From Verrucomicrobiales bacterium (lineage in GTDB: Bacteria; Verrucomicrobiota; Verrucomicrobiia; Verrucomicrobiales; DEV007): 64,000 nt of DNA. Of the stretch, positions 53,184 through 61,351 are shown piece after piece. Numbering within the stretch: the stretch's first letter is position 1; the number at the start of each line of letters is the position of its first letter. A program made the position numbers and the translations under genes. The notes under the pieces were generated by a model, which worked only from the letters and a program-made list of their open reading frames with translations, made no database searches and had not been told where the DNA came from. The stretch is from NCBI GenBank assembly GCA_016795505.1, contig JAEUHH010000058.1, positions 27,835 to 91,834 of the forward strand, read 5' to 3'.

Positions 53184-54113
53184 ATGAAAGACCGCGACGA
53201 GAATTTGCAGCGCTATTTGCGCGAAATCGGCCGAGTGCCCCTCCTCACCATCGAGGAAGAGGTGGCGCTGGCGGCGCGCATCAAAAAGGGCGACGCCGCC
53301 GCCCGCGAGCACATGATCCGGGCGAATCTTCGTCTCGTCGTGAAAATCGCCGGCGACTATCGCGGCTATGGTCTCTCCCTGCCCGATCTCATCGCCGAGG
53401 GCAATATCGGCCTGATGAAGGCCGTGGAGCGCTACGACCCCGCCAAGGGCGGAAAGCTGAGCACCTACGCGGCATGGTGGATCAAGCAGTCGATCAAGCG
53501 CGCTCTGGCCAACCAGGCCCGCACCATCCGCATGCCCGTCCATGCCGTGGACACCGTGAGCAAGATCCGCCACGCGACCTACCGGCTCACCGACGAACTC
53601 GGGCGCACACCCACCGACGAGGAGTTGATGGACGAGCTGAAGATCGATGAGCGCAAGCTCCACCACCTCCGCGACATCGCGCAGCCCCCCGTCTCCCTCG
53701 ACAGCCATCCCACGGATGATCCCGAGGGCCGGTCGTTCGGCGAGCGGGTCGAAGATCCGAATGCGCTCATCCCCGACAATGTCCTCTCGGCGCGTGACAT
53801 CAGCTCCAAGCTCGACTCGCTGCTCAGCGTGCTGGATCGCCGCGAGCGGAACATCATCGACCAGCGTTTTGGGCTCAATGGCCGGAAACCCAAGACCCTC
53901 GAAGAGGTGGGCGAGCGCTTCGGTGTGACCCGTGAGCGCATCCGCCAGCTCCAGAATCGGGCGCTGGAAAAGATGCGCAACGCTCTCTCCGACATGGAAA
54001 ATCCCGAAGCCGTCGCTCTCAAGCGCCTCGTGGACAACGTAAAGGATCGGGAGACCGATCTGGACATGGAGGAGGACGAGCAATGGCTCGACGCGAAGCT
54101 GCCGGCGGCTTGA
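53184..54113 (+). CDS. RpoD-family RNA polymerase sigma factor (short, without region 1.1)
   Basis: A 309-residue sigma-70-family factor. Region 1.2 is LQRYLREIGRVPLLTIEEEV, region 2 includes NIGLMKAVERYD and YAAWWIKQSIKRAL, region 3 follows, and region 4 ends with LEEVGERFGVTRERIRQLQN. The absence of region 1.1 and the size place it with group 2 (or a reduced primary) sigma factors. A strong terminator follows. The acidic C-terminal tail (EEDEQWLDAKLPAA) is odd. Confidence 0.92.
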   Translation: MKDRDENLQRYLREIGRVPLLTIEEEVALAARIKKGDAAAREHMIRANLRLVVKIAGDYRGYGLSLPDLIAEGNIGLMKAVERYDPAKGGKLSTYAAWWIKQSIKRALANQARTIRMPVHAVDTVSKIRHATYRLTDELGRTPTDEELMDELKIDERKLHHLRDIAQPPVSLDSHPTDDPEGRSFGERVEDPNALIPDNVLSARDISSKLDSLLSVLDRRERNIIDQRFGLNGRKPKTLEEVGERFGVTRERIRQLQNRALEKMRNALSDMENPEAVALKRLVDNVKDRETDLDMEEDEQWLDAKLPAA

Positions 54114-54456
54114 TTGGCTCGTTGTGATACTTTTGCCCCGAACAGACAGCCTTTCCGATTCGATCGGAAAGGCTGTTTCTCTTTATGGAACTACCTTCCG
54201 TGGCCCGATGGCGAAAGGCGTTAACTCAAGCCGGGTTGGATTTTTTGCCCTGATTATTCCGTGCTGACCCCGCCACAGAGTAACCGGGCGAAAACGAATT
54301 GACCCAGTATGGGAATTCGTGCAGAACTGTCTGAATTGTACCCTGCCGGATTCCCAATTTTTTGGGCTTCACCGAATCTGTCTGAAAGCCAAAGATAGTT
54401 TGAGGAATGGGTTGAGGCAGATTTCCGAGCAAAACAGTACGCGGACTAAGAAAGCC
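54114..54456. other. Intergenic region with terminator
   Basis: It holds the sigma-factor terminator (54146-54182). The remainder, up to the ATG at 54457, contains no gene or motif that I recognise; an upstream extension of the next frame to 54319 is likely non-coding. Confidence 0.5.
54146..54182 (+). terminator. Rho-independent terminator of the sigma-factor gene
   Basis: A 14-base perfect stem, ACAGCCTTTCCGAT paired with ATCGGAAAGGCTGT, with a TCG centre, followed by TTTCTCTTT. The inner part, TTTCCGAT...ATCGGAAA, is identical to the outer arms of the dispersed palindromic repeats. Confidence 0.85.
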
Positions 54457-55308
54457 ATGAAAACTCCCACATTTATCCTCTTGATAGGTGCGTTGCTCCT
54501 GATCCCCTTTCTGGTGGACGCCCAAGAACCTCAGTTTAAATCTCCGGCAGCCATTCAGGCCCGCGATCTCTATCAAAAGAGCGTTGTCGAAGCTTCGAAG
54601 CGCCTGATCGATGAACTGGACCGGAATATGAAGTTTGCCCTCCAGAATGGCGCACTTGAGGAAGCCAATCAAATCAACGAAGCCAAGAAGCAGGCTGCCG
54701 CCGGCATGCCGGTCACAGTCGATCTCAAGCCTGCAAACCTCGTTTCGGCTCGGGATCGTCATCGAGATGCCTTGAAGGCGGCGAAGGGTGAGTATTTTCG
54801 GGACCTCGAACCCGTGCTGCGTGACGCGACTCGTCGAGGGGATCTGGCGGAGGCAAATTTAATCGATTCGATACGGAAGGCTATTGAGGCTGAATTGGCC
54901 GATGGAACGATCTCCGGCAACCTTCAAAACGGTCTCTGGTTGACGATAGGTAACAATCGCCAGCTTTGGGAAAACAAGGCCATCATGTTGCCATCCAACC
55001 AGACTCCTGTGAAGATCGTAGGGGTGCTTCAGATTTCCGGCAAAGCGCGGACCGTCAAACTCCGCTCTGCTAAAGCCAGCGGCAGCGAGAGGCTCCGGTT
55101 CACCGTCGATGGGCAGCGCCTTGAATTCGAAATGGAAGGCAGTCATCGCTTTGTCACTGCTACCCCGAAGCCGGGTGCCGACCAGCTACGCCTGTCTCTT
55201 GGGGACTCGATCGCCGCCAATGAATGGCTCTTCGGGCCTCTGGAATGGTCGATCAACGACGGAAATTGGCGCGAAATACCGATTCGGAGCCTGATCGCGG
55301 TAGATTGA
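54457..55308 (+). CDS. Secreted protein of unknown function
   Basis: A 283-residue protein with a signal peptide (MKTPTFILLIGALLLIPFL, cleavage near VDAQ). Helical segments follow (LYQKSVVEASKRLIDELDRN and LVSARDRHRDALKAAKGEYF), then a beta-rich C-terminal half. No known domain is recognised. ATG at 54457 is chosen for the signal peptide. Confidence 0.65.
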   Translation: MKTPTFILLIGALLLIPFLVDAQEPQFKSPAAIQARDLYQKSVVEASKRLIDELDRNMKFALQNGALEEANQINEAKKQAAAGMPVTVDLKPANLVSARDRHRDALKAAKGEYFRDLEPVLRDATRRGDLAEANLIDSIRKAIEAELADGTISGNLQNGLWLTIGNNRQLWENKAIMLPSNQTPVKIVGVLQISGKARTVKLRSAKASGSERLRFTVDGQRLEFEMEGSHRFVTATPKPGADQLRLSLGDSIAANEWLFGPLEWSINDGNWREIPIRSLIAVD

Positions 55309-55440
55309 GTCTGATTTGTCGAAGTGGCGTCTTACGCCGCCAGCGGGATGCGGCGCCTGTTTCATTCGCCATCTCCCATCCGGGATGGCGGCATTGACGC
55401 CCGGCGCCCTGTCGGGCTATCGGTGGGGAAAACTCCGACC

Positions 55441-57036
55441 ATGTCCCCACTCCGGCTCCTATCCCTCTCCGGCTTGGCCTGTTGCCTGCTCGCCCCGTGG
55501 CCCCAGGCAGCCGCCGCGGTCGAGAAACCGAACATCATCTACATCCTCGCCGACGATCAGGGCTACGGCGATGTTTCGGCTCTGAATCCCCAGAGCAAGA
55601 TCCCCACGCCGCACATCGACCGGATCGCGACCGGGGGCATGATCTTCACCGATGCCCATTCCTCTTCAGGCGTGTGCACGCCGACCCGCTACAGCCTTCT
55701 TACCGGTCGCTACCACTGGCGCACCCGGCTGCAAAATGGCGTGCTGGGCGGCTTTTCTGCGCCTCTCATCGCTCCGGACCGGGTCACGGTGGCGGATTTT
55801 TTGAAAGAGCATGGCTACCAGACGGCCTGCATCGGGAAATGGCACCTCGGCTTCGACTGGCCACTGAAAGGCGGCGGCGTCGCCGATGACCGGGGCGAGT
55901 TCGGCCAGGCCTTCGCCGACGGATGGCGGGTGGACTACGCCGGCGCCATCCAGAACGGGCCGCTCGACGCCGGATTTGACCGATTCTTCGGCATCAGCGC
56001 CTCGCTGGACATGCCGCCCTATGTCTACATCCGCGACCGCGTGCCGACCGAGTTGGCGACCGTGGAAAAGGCCTTTTTCCGCAAAGGACCCGCCGGGGCG
56101 GGCTTCGAGGCCGTGGACGTGCTGCCCGCGCTCGCCACTGAGACCGTAGCCGAGATCGGCGCGCGCGCGGCCGGGGCGCGGGAGGGCAAGCCCTTCTTCA
56201 TCTACCTGCCGCTCAATGGACCGCACACCCCCATCGTTCCGACGCCCGAATGGCAGGGGAAAAGCGGCATCAATCCCTACGCCGACTTCACCATGCAGGT
56301 CGATGCCGTCGTCGGACAGGTGCTCGAGGCCTTGGAAAAGCACGGCCTGTCCGACAATACCCTCGTCGTCTTCACCGCCGACAACGGCTGCTCGCCCGCC
56401 GCGAATATCCAGGAGCTTCAGGCCGCCGGCCACCAGCCCAGCCACATCTATCGCGGCCACAAAGCCGATCTCTTCGAGGGCGGCCACCGCGTGCCGTTCC
56501 TTGTCCGCTGGCCCGCGCGGGTGAAAGCCGGCACGCGCTCGGATCGCCTCATCGGCCAGTGGGATCTCATCGCCACCTGTGCGGATCTGTTCGACGCCGA
56601 GTTGCCGCCCGGCGCCGGCGAGGACAGTGTCAGCTTCCTCCCCGCCCTGCTCGGCGACGACACCGCTCCCGGCCGCGAGCACCTCATCAGCCAGTCGATC
56701 AATGGCTCCTTCGCCATCCGGCAGGGCACGTGGAAGCTCCTGCTCTGTCCCGGGTCCGGCGGCTGGAGCGATCCCAAGCCCGGCAGCCCCCAACACGCCG
56801 ATCTGCCGCCCTTCCAGCTCTACGATCTCGCCACCGACCCCGGTGAAACCCGCAATCTCGCCGCCGAACAGCCCGAGCGCGTCGCCGCCATGCGCCAGCT
56901 CATCGAGACCCTCATCGCGCGGGGGCGTTCGACGCCCGGTCCCGATCTGACCAACGACGTGCCGGTCCAGTTGATCAAACCCACGCCGCCAGCCAAGGGC
57001 AAAGCCAAAGCCAAGGCGAAATCGAAAGACGCCTGA
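55441..57036 (+). CDS. Secreted formylglycine-dependent sulfatase
   Basis: A 531-residue enzyme. The signal peptide ends in QAAAAVEK; NIIYILADDQGYGD begins the metal site, and the activation motif is CTPTR (Cys79, to be oxidised to formylglycine; CxPxR form) within SSGVCTPTRYSLLTGRY. The TADNGCSP segment and HGLSDNTLVVF follow. Sulfatases of this type remove sulfate from polysaccharides or small sulfate esters. The C-terminal Lys/Ala-rich tail (KGKAKAKAKSK) is unusual. ATG at 55441 was chosen for the signal peptide. Confidence 0.92.
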   Translation: MSPLRLLSLSGLACCLLAPWPQAAAAVEKPNIIYILADDQGYGDVSALNPQSKIPTPHIDRIATGGMIFTDAHSSSGVCTPTRYSLLTGRYHWRTRLQNGVLGGFSAPLIAPDRVTVADFLKEHGYQTACIGKWHLGFDWPLKGGGVADDRGEFGQAFADGWRVDYAGAIQNGPLDAGFDRFFGISASLDMPPYVYIRDRVPTELATVEKAFFRKGPAGAGFEAVDVLPALATETVAEIGARAAGAREGKPFFIYLPLNGPHTPIVPTPEWQGKSGINPYADFTMQVDAVVGQVLEALEKHGLSDNTLVVFTADNGCSPAANIQELQAAGHQPSHIYRGHKADLFEGGHRVPFLVRWPARVKAGTRSDRLIGQWDLIATCADLFDAELPPGAGEDSVSFLPALLGDDTAPGREHLISQSINGSFAIRQGTWKLLLCPGSGGWSDPKPGSPQHADLPPFQLYDLATDPGETRNLAAEQPERVAAMRQLIETLIARGRSTPGPDLTNDVPVQLIKPTPPAKGKAKAKAKSKDA

Positions 57037-57060
57037 TCCATTCTCCCTGAACCACCAATC

Positions 57061-58098
57061 ATGAAATCCACCATTCTGTCCCTGCTCACCGCCTTTCTCG
57101 GCCTCGCGGTTGCCGCCCCCGCGCGGGCCGATCGCGTCCTGCTCATCAGCACTGACGGCCTCCGTCCCGATGCCATCGACCAATTGGGCGAAGCCGGCGC
57201 CCCGGCCTTCCACCGCATCCGCCGCGAGGGCACCTACACCTCGAATGCCCGCACCGACGTCGTTTACACCATCACCCTGCCCAACCACACCTGCATGATC
57301 GCCAGCGTCGGTGTCACCGGGCCTCAGGGACATCAGTGGATCAGCAATACCGACCCCCTGCTCGGGCAGAATCTCCACCGCAACCGCAAAGCCTACCTGC
57401 CCTCCGCCTTCGGCGTCGCCCACGACCACGGACTCAAGACCGCCCTCTACGCCAGCAAATCCAAATTTTCCCTCTACGATACGAGCTACGACGAGACCCG
57501 CGGCGCTCCCGACGAGACCGGACCCGACAACGGCCGGGATAAAATCGACCGCTACCTCATGGACGAGGATACCGGCAAGCTCATCGATGCCCTCATCGAG
57601 TCCTTCCGCACCGAGCCGGCCGACTTCACCATGCTCCACCTGCGCGACTGCGACAGCACCGGCCACAAGGAAGGCTGGGACCTCACCGCCGGCTCTCCCT
57701 ACATGGAGACCGCGAAAAAGGTCGATGCCATGATCGGCCGCCTCCTCGACGCCATCCAGGACTCGCCCCTGACCAAGGACCAGACCTGGGTCATCATCAC
57801 CTCCGACCACGGCGGCCTCACCCTGACCAAGGGCCACGGCGAAGCCAAAGAGAGCGACAACTACACCATCCCCTTCCACGTCTGGGGACCTCGCGCCGCC
57901 GCCGGAAAGGAACTCTACGCCGTCAATGCCGCCACCCGGCGCGACCCCGGCGACCAGAATCCCCCCTACGACACCGCCGGCCAGCCGATTCGCAATGGCG
58001 ATGCCGGGAATCTCGCCCTCAGGTTGCTCAAACTGCCCGCCATCCCCGGCTCCACCATCAATGCCGCCCAGGACCTGATGGTCACGGCCGCCCCCTGA
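57061..58098 (+). CDS. Exported alkaline phosphatase-family phosphodiesterase/pyrophosphatase
   Basis: A 345-residue exported enzyme (signal up to PARA-D). The metal and nucleophile region is LLISTDGLRPDAID then YTITLPNHTCM, where the Thr after the Leu-Pro stretch would be the nucleophile, and ITSDHGGLTL supplies further ligands. It resembles nucleotide pyrophosphatase/phosphodiesterase family members. It follows the sulfatase by 24 bases, so both may act on the same extracellular substrate. Confidence 0.85.
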   Translation: MKSTILSLLTAFLGLAVAAPARADRVLLISTDGLRPDAIDQLGEAGAPAFHRIRREGTYTSNARTDVVYTITLPNHTCMIASVGVTGPQGHQWISNTDPLLGQNLHRNRKAYLPSAFGVAHDHGLKTALYASKSKFSLYDTSYDETRGAPDETGPDNGRDKIDRYLMDEDTGKLIDALIESFRTEPADFTMLHLRDCDSTGHKEGWDLTAGSPYMETAKKVDAMIGRLLDAIQDSPLTKDQTWVIITSDHGGLTLTKGHGEAKESDNYTIPFHVWGPRAAAGKELYAVNAATRRDPGDQNPPYDTAGQPIRNGDAGNLALRLLKLPAIPGSTINAAQDLMVTAAP

Positions 58099-58104
58099 AA
58101 GCAA

Positions 58105-58138
58105 AAACGCCCGCAGGAGCCGGGCTCCGCGGGCGTTT
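58105..58138. terminator. Bidirectional terminator between convergent genes
   Basis: The stem AAACGCCCGC pairs with GCGGGCGTTT, with an inner GGAGC/GCTCC stem and an A bulge; a run of A lies on the left and of T on the right. It serves both the phosphodiesterase gene and the metal-binding protein gene. Confidence 0.8.
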
Positions 58139-58181
58139 GCCGTTGAAATGGATTCAGGTCAAAGGGATACCAGCCGCCTGG

Positions 58182-58673
58182 TCACTTGATCGAGCCGCTG
58201 AAACCCGCGCCGTTCAGCGCCTCGGCCAGCGCTTTGGTCGAGAAATCGCCGCTCACGGTGAAGGCCTCCGCGCCTTTTGCCGCCGTGTGGCCGGTCACGC
58301 CCGCCACCGACTTCAGCGCCTTTTCCACTGCCGTCACGCACTTCCCGCAGCACAGATGGACGCCGCCCACCGAGGCCGACGTCACCTTGGCGTCCGCCAC
58401 TGCCGGCGCCGGGGCGCCCTTGCCGTAGTAGCCGGCCGCGACCAGCGACTCCGCGGCCTTCTTGGCGTCGGCCTCGCTGGCGGCGGTGATTTTCACCGTC
58501 TCGCCGTCGATCGCAGCCGTCGCGCCGGCCTTCGTGATGGCTTTCTCGATCCCGTTCGCACAGCCTTTGCAGCAGTTGTGCACTCCGGTGATCGTGAGGC
58601 TCGATTCGGCTTGCGCCGTCAGGGTGATAGCCGCCAGGGCGGCTCCGACGAGGGTCATGGACAGTTTGCGCAT
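58182..58673 (-). CDS. Exported protein with two HMA-like domains (metal-binding)
   Basis: About 163 residues. After a signal peptide (MRKLSMTLVGAALAAITLTA) come two copies of a heavy-metal-associated fold: the first has NCCKGCANGIEKAI, the second LCCGKCVTAVEKALKSV. Each has CCxxC in place of the usual CxxC, suggesting altered or additional metal binding (copper or mercury are usual for HMA). The two copies show an internal duplication. ATG at 58673 is chosen; another lies at 58685. Confidence 0.8.
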   Translation of the reverse strand: MRKLSMTLVGAALAAITLTAQAESSLTITGVHNCCKGCANGIEKAITKAGATAAIDGETVKITAASEADAKKAAESLVAAGYYGKGAPAPAVADAKVTSASVGGVHLCCGKCVTAVEKALKSVAGVTGHTAAKGAEAFTVSGDFSTKALAEALNGAGFSGSIK

Positions 58674-58843
58674 GGTGAGAGGCATGATATCGCGCCAGAC
58701 CCACATCGGAAAGGAAAGGAAAAGAAAACCCTCCGTTTTCCCTGCCTGTCCCGCTATTTCCGCCCCCCGGATCTCTTCCGACCCGTGATCTCGACCGTCG
58801 GCCCCCCCAGACCACGGGGAGCGGTGCGGCTAGCCGACTGGCC

Positions 58844-59217
58844 TGAAAAAAGTCCCTCCACCAGACTAAAAGGTCCCTCCGCCAGACTAAAAGGTCCCTC
58901 CGCCAGACTAAAAGGTCCCTCCGAGGCACTAAAAGGTCTCCTTCTCAGACTTAAAGGTCCCTCCGAGGCACTAAAAGGTCTTCTTCTCAGACTTAAAGGT
59001 CTCTCCGAGATACAAAAAGGTCTCTTTCTCAGACTTAAAAGTCTCTCCGAGATACAAAAAGGTCTCCTTCTCAGACTTAAAAGTCTGGCCGAGATACAAA
59101 AAGGTCTTCTTCTCAGACTTAAAAGTCTGGCCGAGATACTAAAAGGTCCCTCCGAGGAACCTTTAAGTATCTCGGCGATACTTTAAAAGTCTGGCCGAGA
59201 TACTTTTAAACGTGGAA
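58844..59217. repeat. Tandem array with an exact 21-bp period
   Basis: Counting from AGAC at 58863, the same position recurs at 58884, 58905, 58926, and onward every 21 bases to 59178 with no insertion or deletion (16 units), and a weaker unit follows near 59200. Units alternate between forms such as CAGACTTAAAAGTCT and GAGATACAAAAAGGTC and contain short dyad symmetry (AGACTT with AAGTCT). A 21-base period equals two helical turns, or seven codons. The only open frame on the plus strand reads a heptad (RLKGPSA-like) without a local start codon. Confidence 0.9.
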
Positions 59218-59385
59218 AACCTCTAAAATTATAGTTTTTCAGCTTTTCGGCTTTTCGCAGGAGCTTCGCTCCGTCGAGCGCTGCTGCCGGTGGAGCCGCG
59301 CCTGTCTGATCCGCCGCCGCCCATTTCCCGGTTGCCCCGCTCCGGCTGGCGTGGCAGCCTAGCCGGCCCCGCACCGACGCACCGG

Positions 59386-60531
59386 ATGTCCCAGCCCGAC
59401 CACGCCATACCCTTCAATCGCTCCTCCATCGCCGGGCGGGAGATCGATTACATCCAGCAGACCGTCGCCGCCGGGCAGATCGCGGGAAATCGCCAGTTTT
59501 CCCTGAAATGCCAGGAGCTTCTCCGCGCCACCCTGGGCGTTCCCGAGGCCCTCGTCACCACCTCCTGCACCCATGCCCTCGAGATGACCGGCCTGCTGCT
59601 CGGACTCGAGCCCGGCGACGAGGTCATCCTGCCCACCTACACCTTCGTCTCCACGGCGAATGCCTACGTGCTCCACGGCGTCACCCCCGTCTTCTGCGAC
59701 ATCCGGCCCGATACCCTGAATCTCGACGAGCGGCTCCTGCCCGGCCTCATCACCTCCCGCACCCGGGCCATCGTCCCCGTCCACTATGCCGGCGTCGGCT
59801 GCGAGATGGACGAGATCGGCCGCCTCGCCGCCCAGCACGGCCTCGCCATCGTCGAGGACAATGCCCACGGCCTGTTCGGCAAATACCGCGGCCGCTGGCT
59901 CGGCACCTTCGGCGAACTCGCCGTCCAGAGCTTCCACGAGACCAAAAACATCACCTGCGGCGAGGGCGGCGCCCTGCTGATCAATGACCCCCGTCACACC
60001 GAGCGCGCCGAGATCCTCCGGGAAAAAGGCACCGATCGCGCCCGCTACTTCCGCGGGCAGGTGGACAAATACACCTGGGTCGATGTCGGCTCCAGCTACG
60101 TGATGAGCGATGTGCTCGCCGCCTTCCTCTACGGCCAGCTCGAGGTCTGGCCCGCCATCCAGCAGGCCCGCCAGCGGGTCTGGGAGCGCTACCACGGCGC
60201 CCTCGCCGACTGGGCCGCGCAGCGCGGCATCGGCCGGCCCCACGTGCCCGACCACTGCGAGCAGGCCTGGCACATGTATTACCTGATGATGCCCGATGCC
60301 GCAGGCCAGACCGCCCTGATCCAGCATCTCAAAGCCCGCGACATCCTCGCCGTCTTCCACTATCGGCCCCTCCACCTTTCCCCCTATGCCGCCCGGTGGG
60401 GCGGTCGCGAGGGCGACTGCCCCGTGGCCGAGAGCGTCTGCGATCGCATCGTCCGGCTGCCGTTCTACAACGACCTCTCCGAGACCGACCAGGACCGCGT
60501 CATCGAGGCGCTGCTCGACTATCCCGGCTGA
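59386..60531 (+). CDS. dTDP-4-amino-4,6-dideoxygalactose transaminase-type aminotransferase (WecE/RffA-like)
   Basis: A 381-residue PLP-dependent sugar aminotransferase (DegT/DnrJ/EryC1/StrS). Features: AIPFNRSSIAGREIDYIQQ, TTSCTHALEMTGLLLGLEPG, PTYTFVSTANAYVLHG, RPDTLNLDE, and VPVHYAGVGCEMDEI; the Schiff-base Lys187 is in SFHETKN. These points agree closely with WecE/RffA. It aminates a 4-keto-6-deoxy nucleotide-sugar. In this cluster it probably supplies an amino sugar. ATG at 59386 was chosen (MSQPDHAIPF). Confidence 0.9.
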   Translation: MSQPDHAIPFNRSSIAGREIDYIQQTVAAGQIAGNRQFSLKCQELLRATLGVPEALVTTSCTHALEMTGLLLGLEPGDEVILPTYTFVSTANAYVLHGVTPVFCDIRPDTLNLDERLLPGLITSRTRAIVPVHYAGVGCEMDEIGRLAAQHGLAIVEDNAHGLFGKYRGRWLGTFGELAVQSFHETKNITCGEGGALLINDPRHTERAEILREKGTDRARYFRGQVDKYTWVDVGSSYVMSDVLAAFLYGQLEVWPAIQQARQRVWERYHGALADWAAQRGIGRPHVPDHCEQAWHMYYLMMPDAAGQTALIQHLKARDILAVFHYRPLHLSPYAARWGGREGDCPVAESVCDRIVRLPFYNDLSETDQDRVIEALLDYPG

Positions 60532-60550
60532 GAGAGCCCATCGGGCCCGA

Positions 60551-60602
60551 TTTCCGATCAGACCCTGTTGCATCGCCGATCAGACCCTCTTTCATCGGAA
60601 AA
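60551..60602. repeat. Two-unit palindromic repeat, copy 7 of 7
   Basis: Both cores read GACCCTGTT/GACCCTCTT, the same sense as copy 4, between TTTCCGATC and CATCGGAAAA. Its last base is the first base of the next start codon (ATG at 60602). Confidence 0.85.
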
Positions 60603-61303
60603 TGAGCCCCTCCGCCGTCGGCATCCTCCTCGCCCGCAGCGACTCCAGCCGCCTGCCTGGGAAGGTGCTCATGGATCTGGGCGGCGGACACACCCTGATC
60701 GGTCTCGTCGCCGCCCGCGCCCGCCAGGCCCGCGAACTCGACGACCTCGTGCTAGCCACCTCCGACCGGCCCTGCGATGACGCCCTCGCCGATTACGCCG
60801 CCGGGCCGCTCGGCTTGCCCGTTTTCCGCGGCGCGGTCGACGACGTCGCCGGGCGGGCCCTCGCCGCCGCCGAGAGCCGCGGCGCCACCTGGTTTGCCCG
60901 CATCAATGGCGACTCGCCCTTTGTCGATGCCGCCCTGCTCGATGCCGGCATCCGCCTCGCCCGCGAGACCGGCGCCGACCTGGTCAGCAATGTGATCCAG
61001 CGCAGCCACCCCTACGGCGTCGCGGTGGAAGTCTTCCGCGTCGATACCTACCGGCGGGCCTTGCCGGACTTCGACGCCTTTGAGCGCGAGCACATCGCCC
61101 GCCACCTCTATCAGCACCCCGACCGCTACCGGCTCGCCAGTCTGCCCCCGAGCCCCGATCCCGCCCTCGCCGGGCTGCGGCTCACCGTGGACGATGCCGA
61201 CGATCTCGCCGCCGTCCGCGCGACGGTGTCGCGGCTCGGCGACGACGCGGCCACCGCGGGCTATTTGCGCGTCGCCGACCTCATCCGCGAGGTCCGGGGT
61301 TGA
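60602..61303 (+). CDS. SpsF/NeuA-like cytidylyltransferase
   Basis: A 233-residue nucleotidyltransferase. It opens VGILLARSDSSRLPGKVL, the form of the glycosyltransferase-like cytidylyltransferases (SpsF/KdsB/NeuA relatives), with RINGDSPFVD later. It would activate an acidic sugar with CTP. It overlaps the end of repeat copy 7, which replaces the ribosome-binding region. Its place between a WecE-like aminotransferase and NeuB resembles sps spore-coat loci. Confidence 0.8.
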   Translation: MSPSAVGILLARSDSSRLPGKVLMDLGGGHTLIGLVAARARQARELDDLVLATSDRPCDDALADYAAGPLGLPVFRGAVDDVAGRALAAAESRGATWFARINGDSPFVDAALLDAGIRLARETGADLVSNVIQRSHPYGVAVEVFRVDTYRRALPDFDAFEREHIARHLYQHPDRYRLASLPPSPDPALAGLRLTVDDADDLAAVRATVSRLGDDAATAGYLRVADLIREVRG

Positions 61304-61351
61304 TTATTCGCCCCCCATGGGGTCCATTCGCCCCGTTTCTCCACCCATCCC

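Noticed and set aside
55666..58104. An 812-codon minus-strand frame
   Set aside because: It is the antisense of the sulfatase and phosphodiesterase genes and has no domain of its own.
58137..59186. A coding gene that reads the 21-bp array as heptads
   Set aside because: The frame starts opposite the HMA gene, and no start codon or ribosome-binding site is found near the array. Heptad coding remains a possibility but is not supported.
58844..59217. CRISPR array
   Set aside because: Units are contiguous with no unique spacers, and the period is 21 bases.
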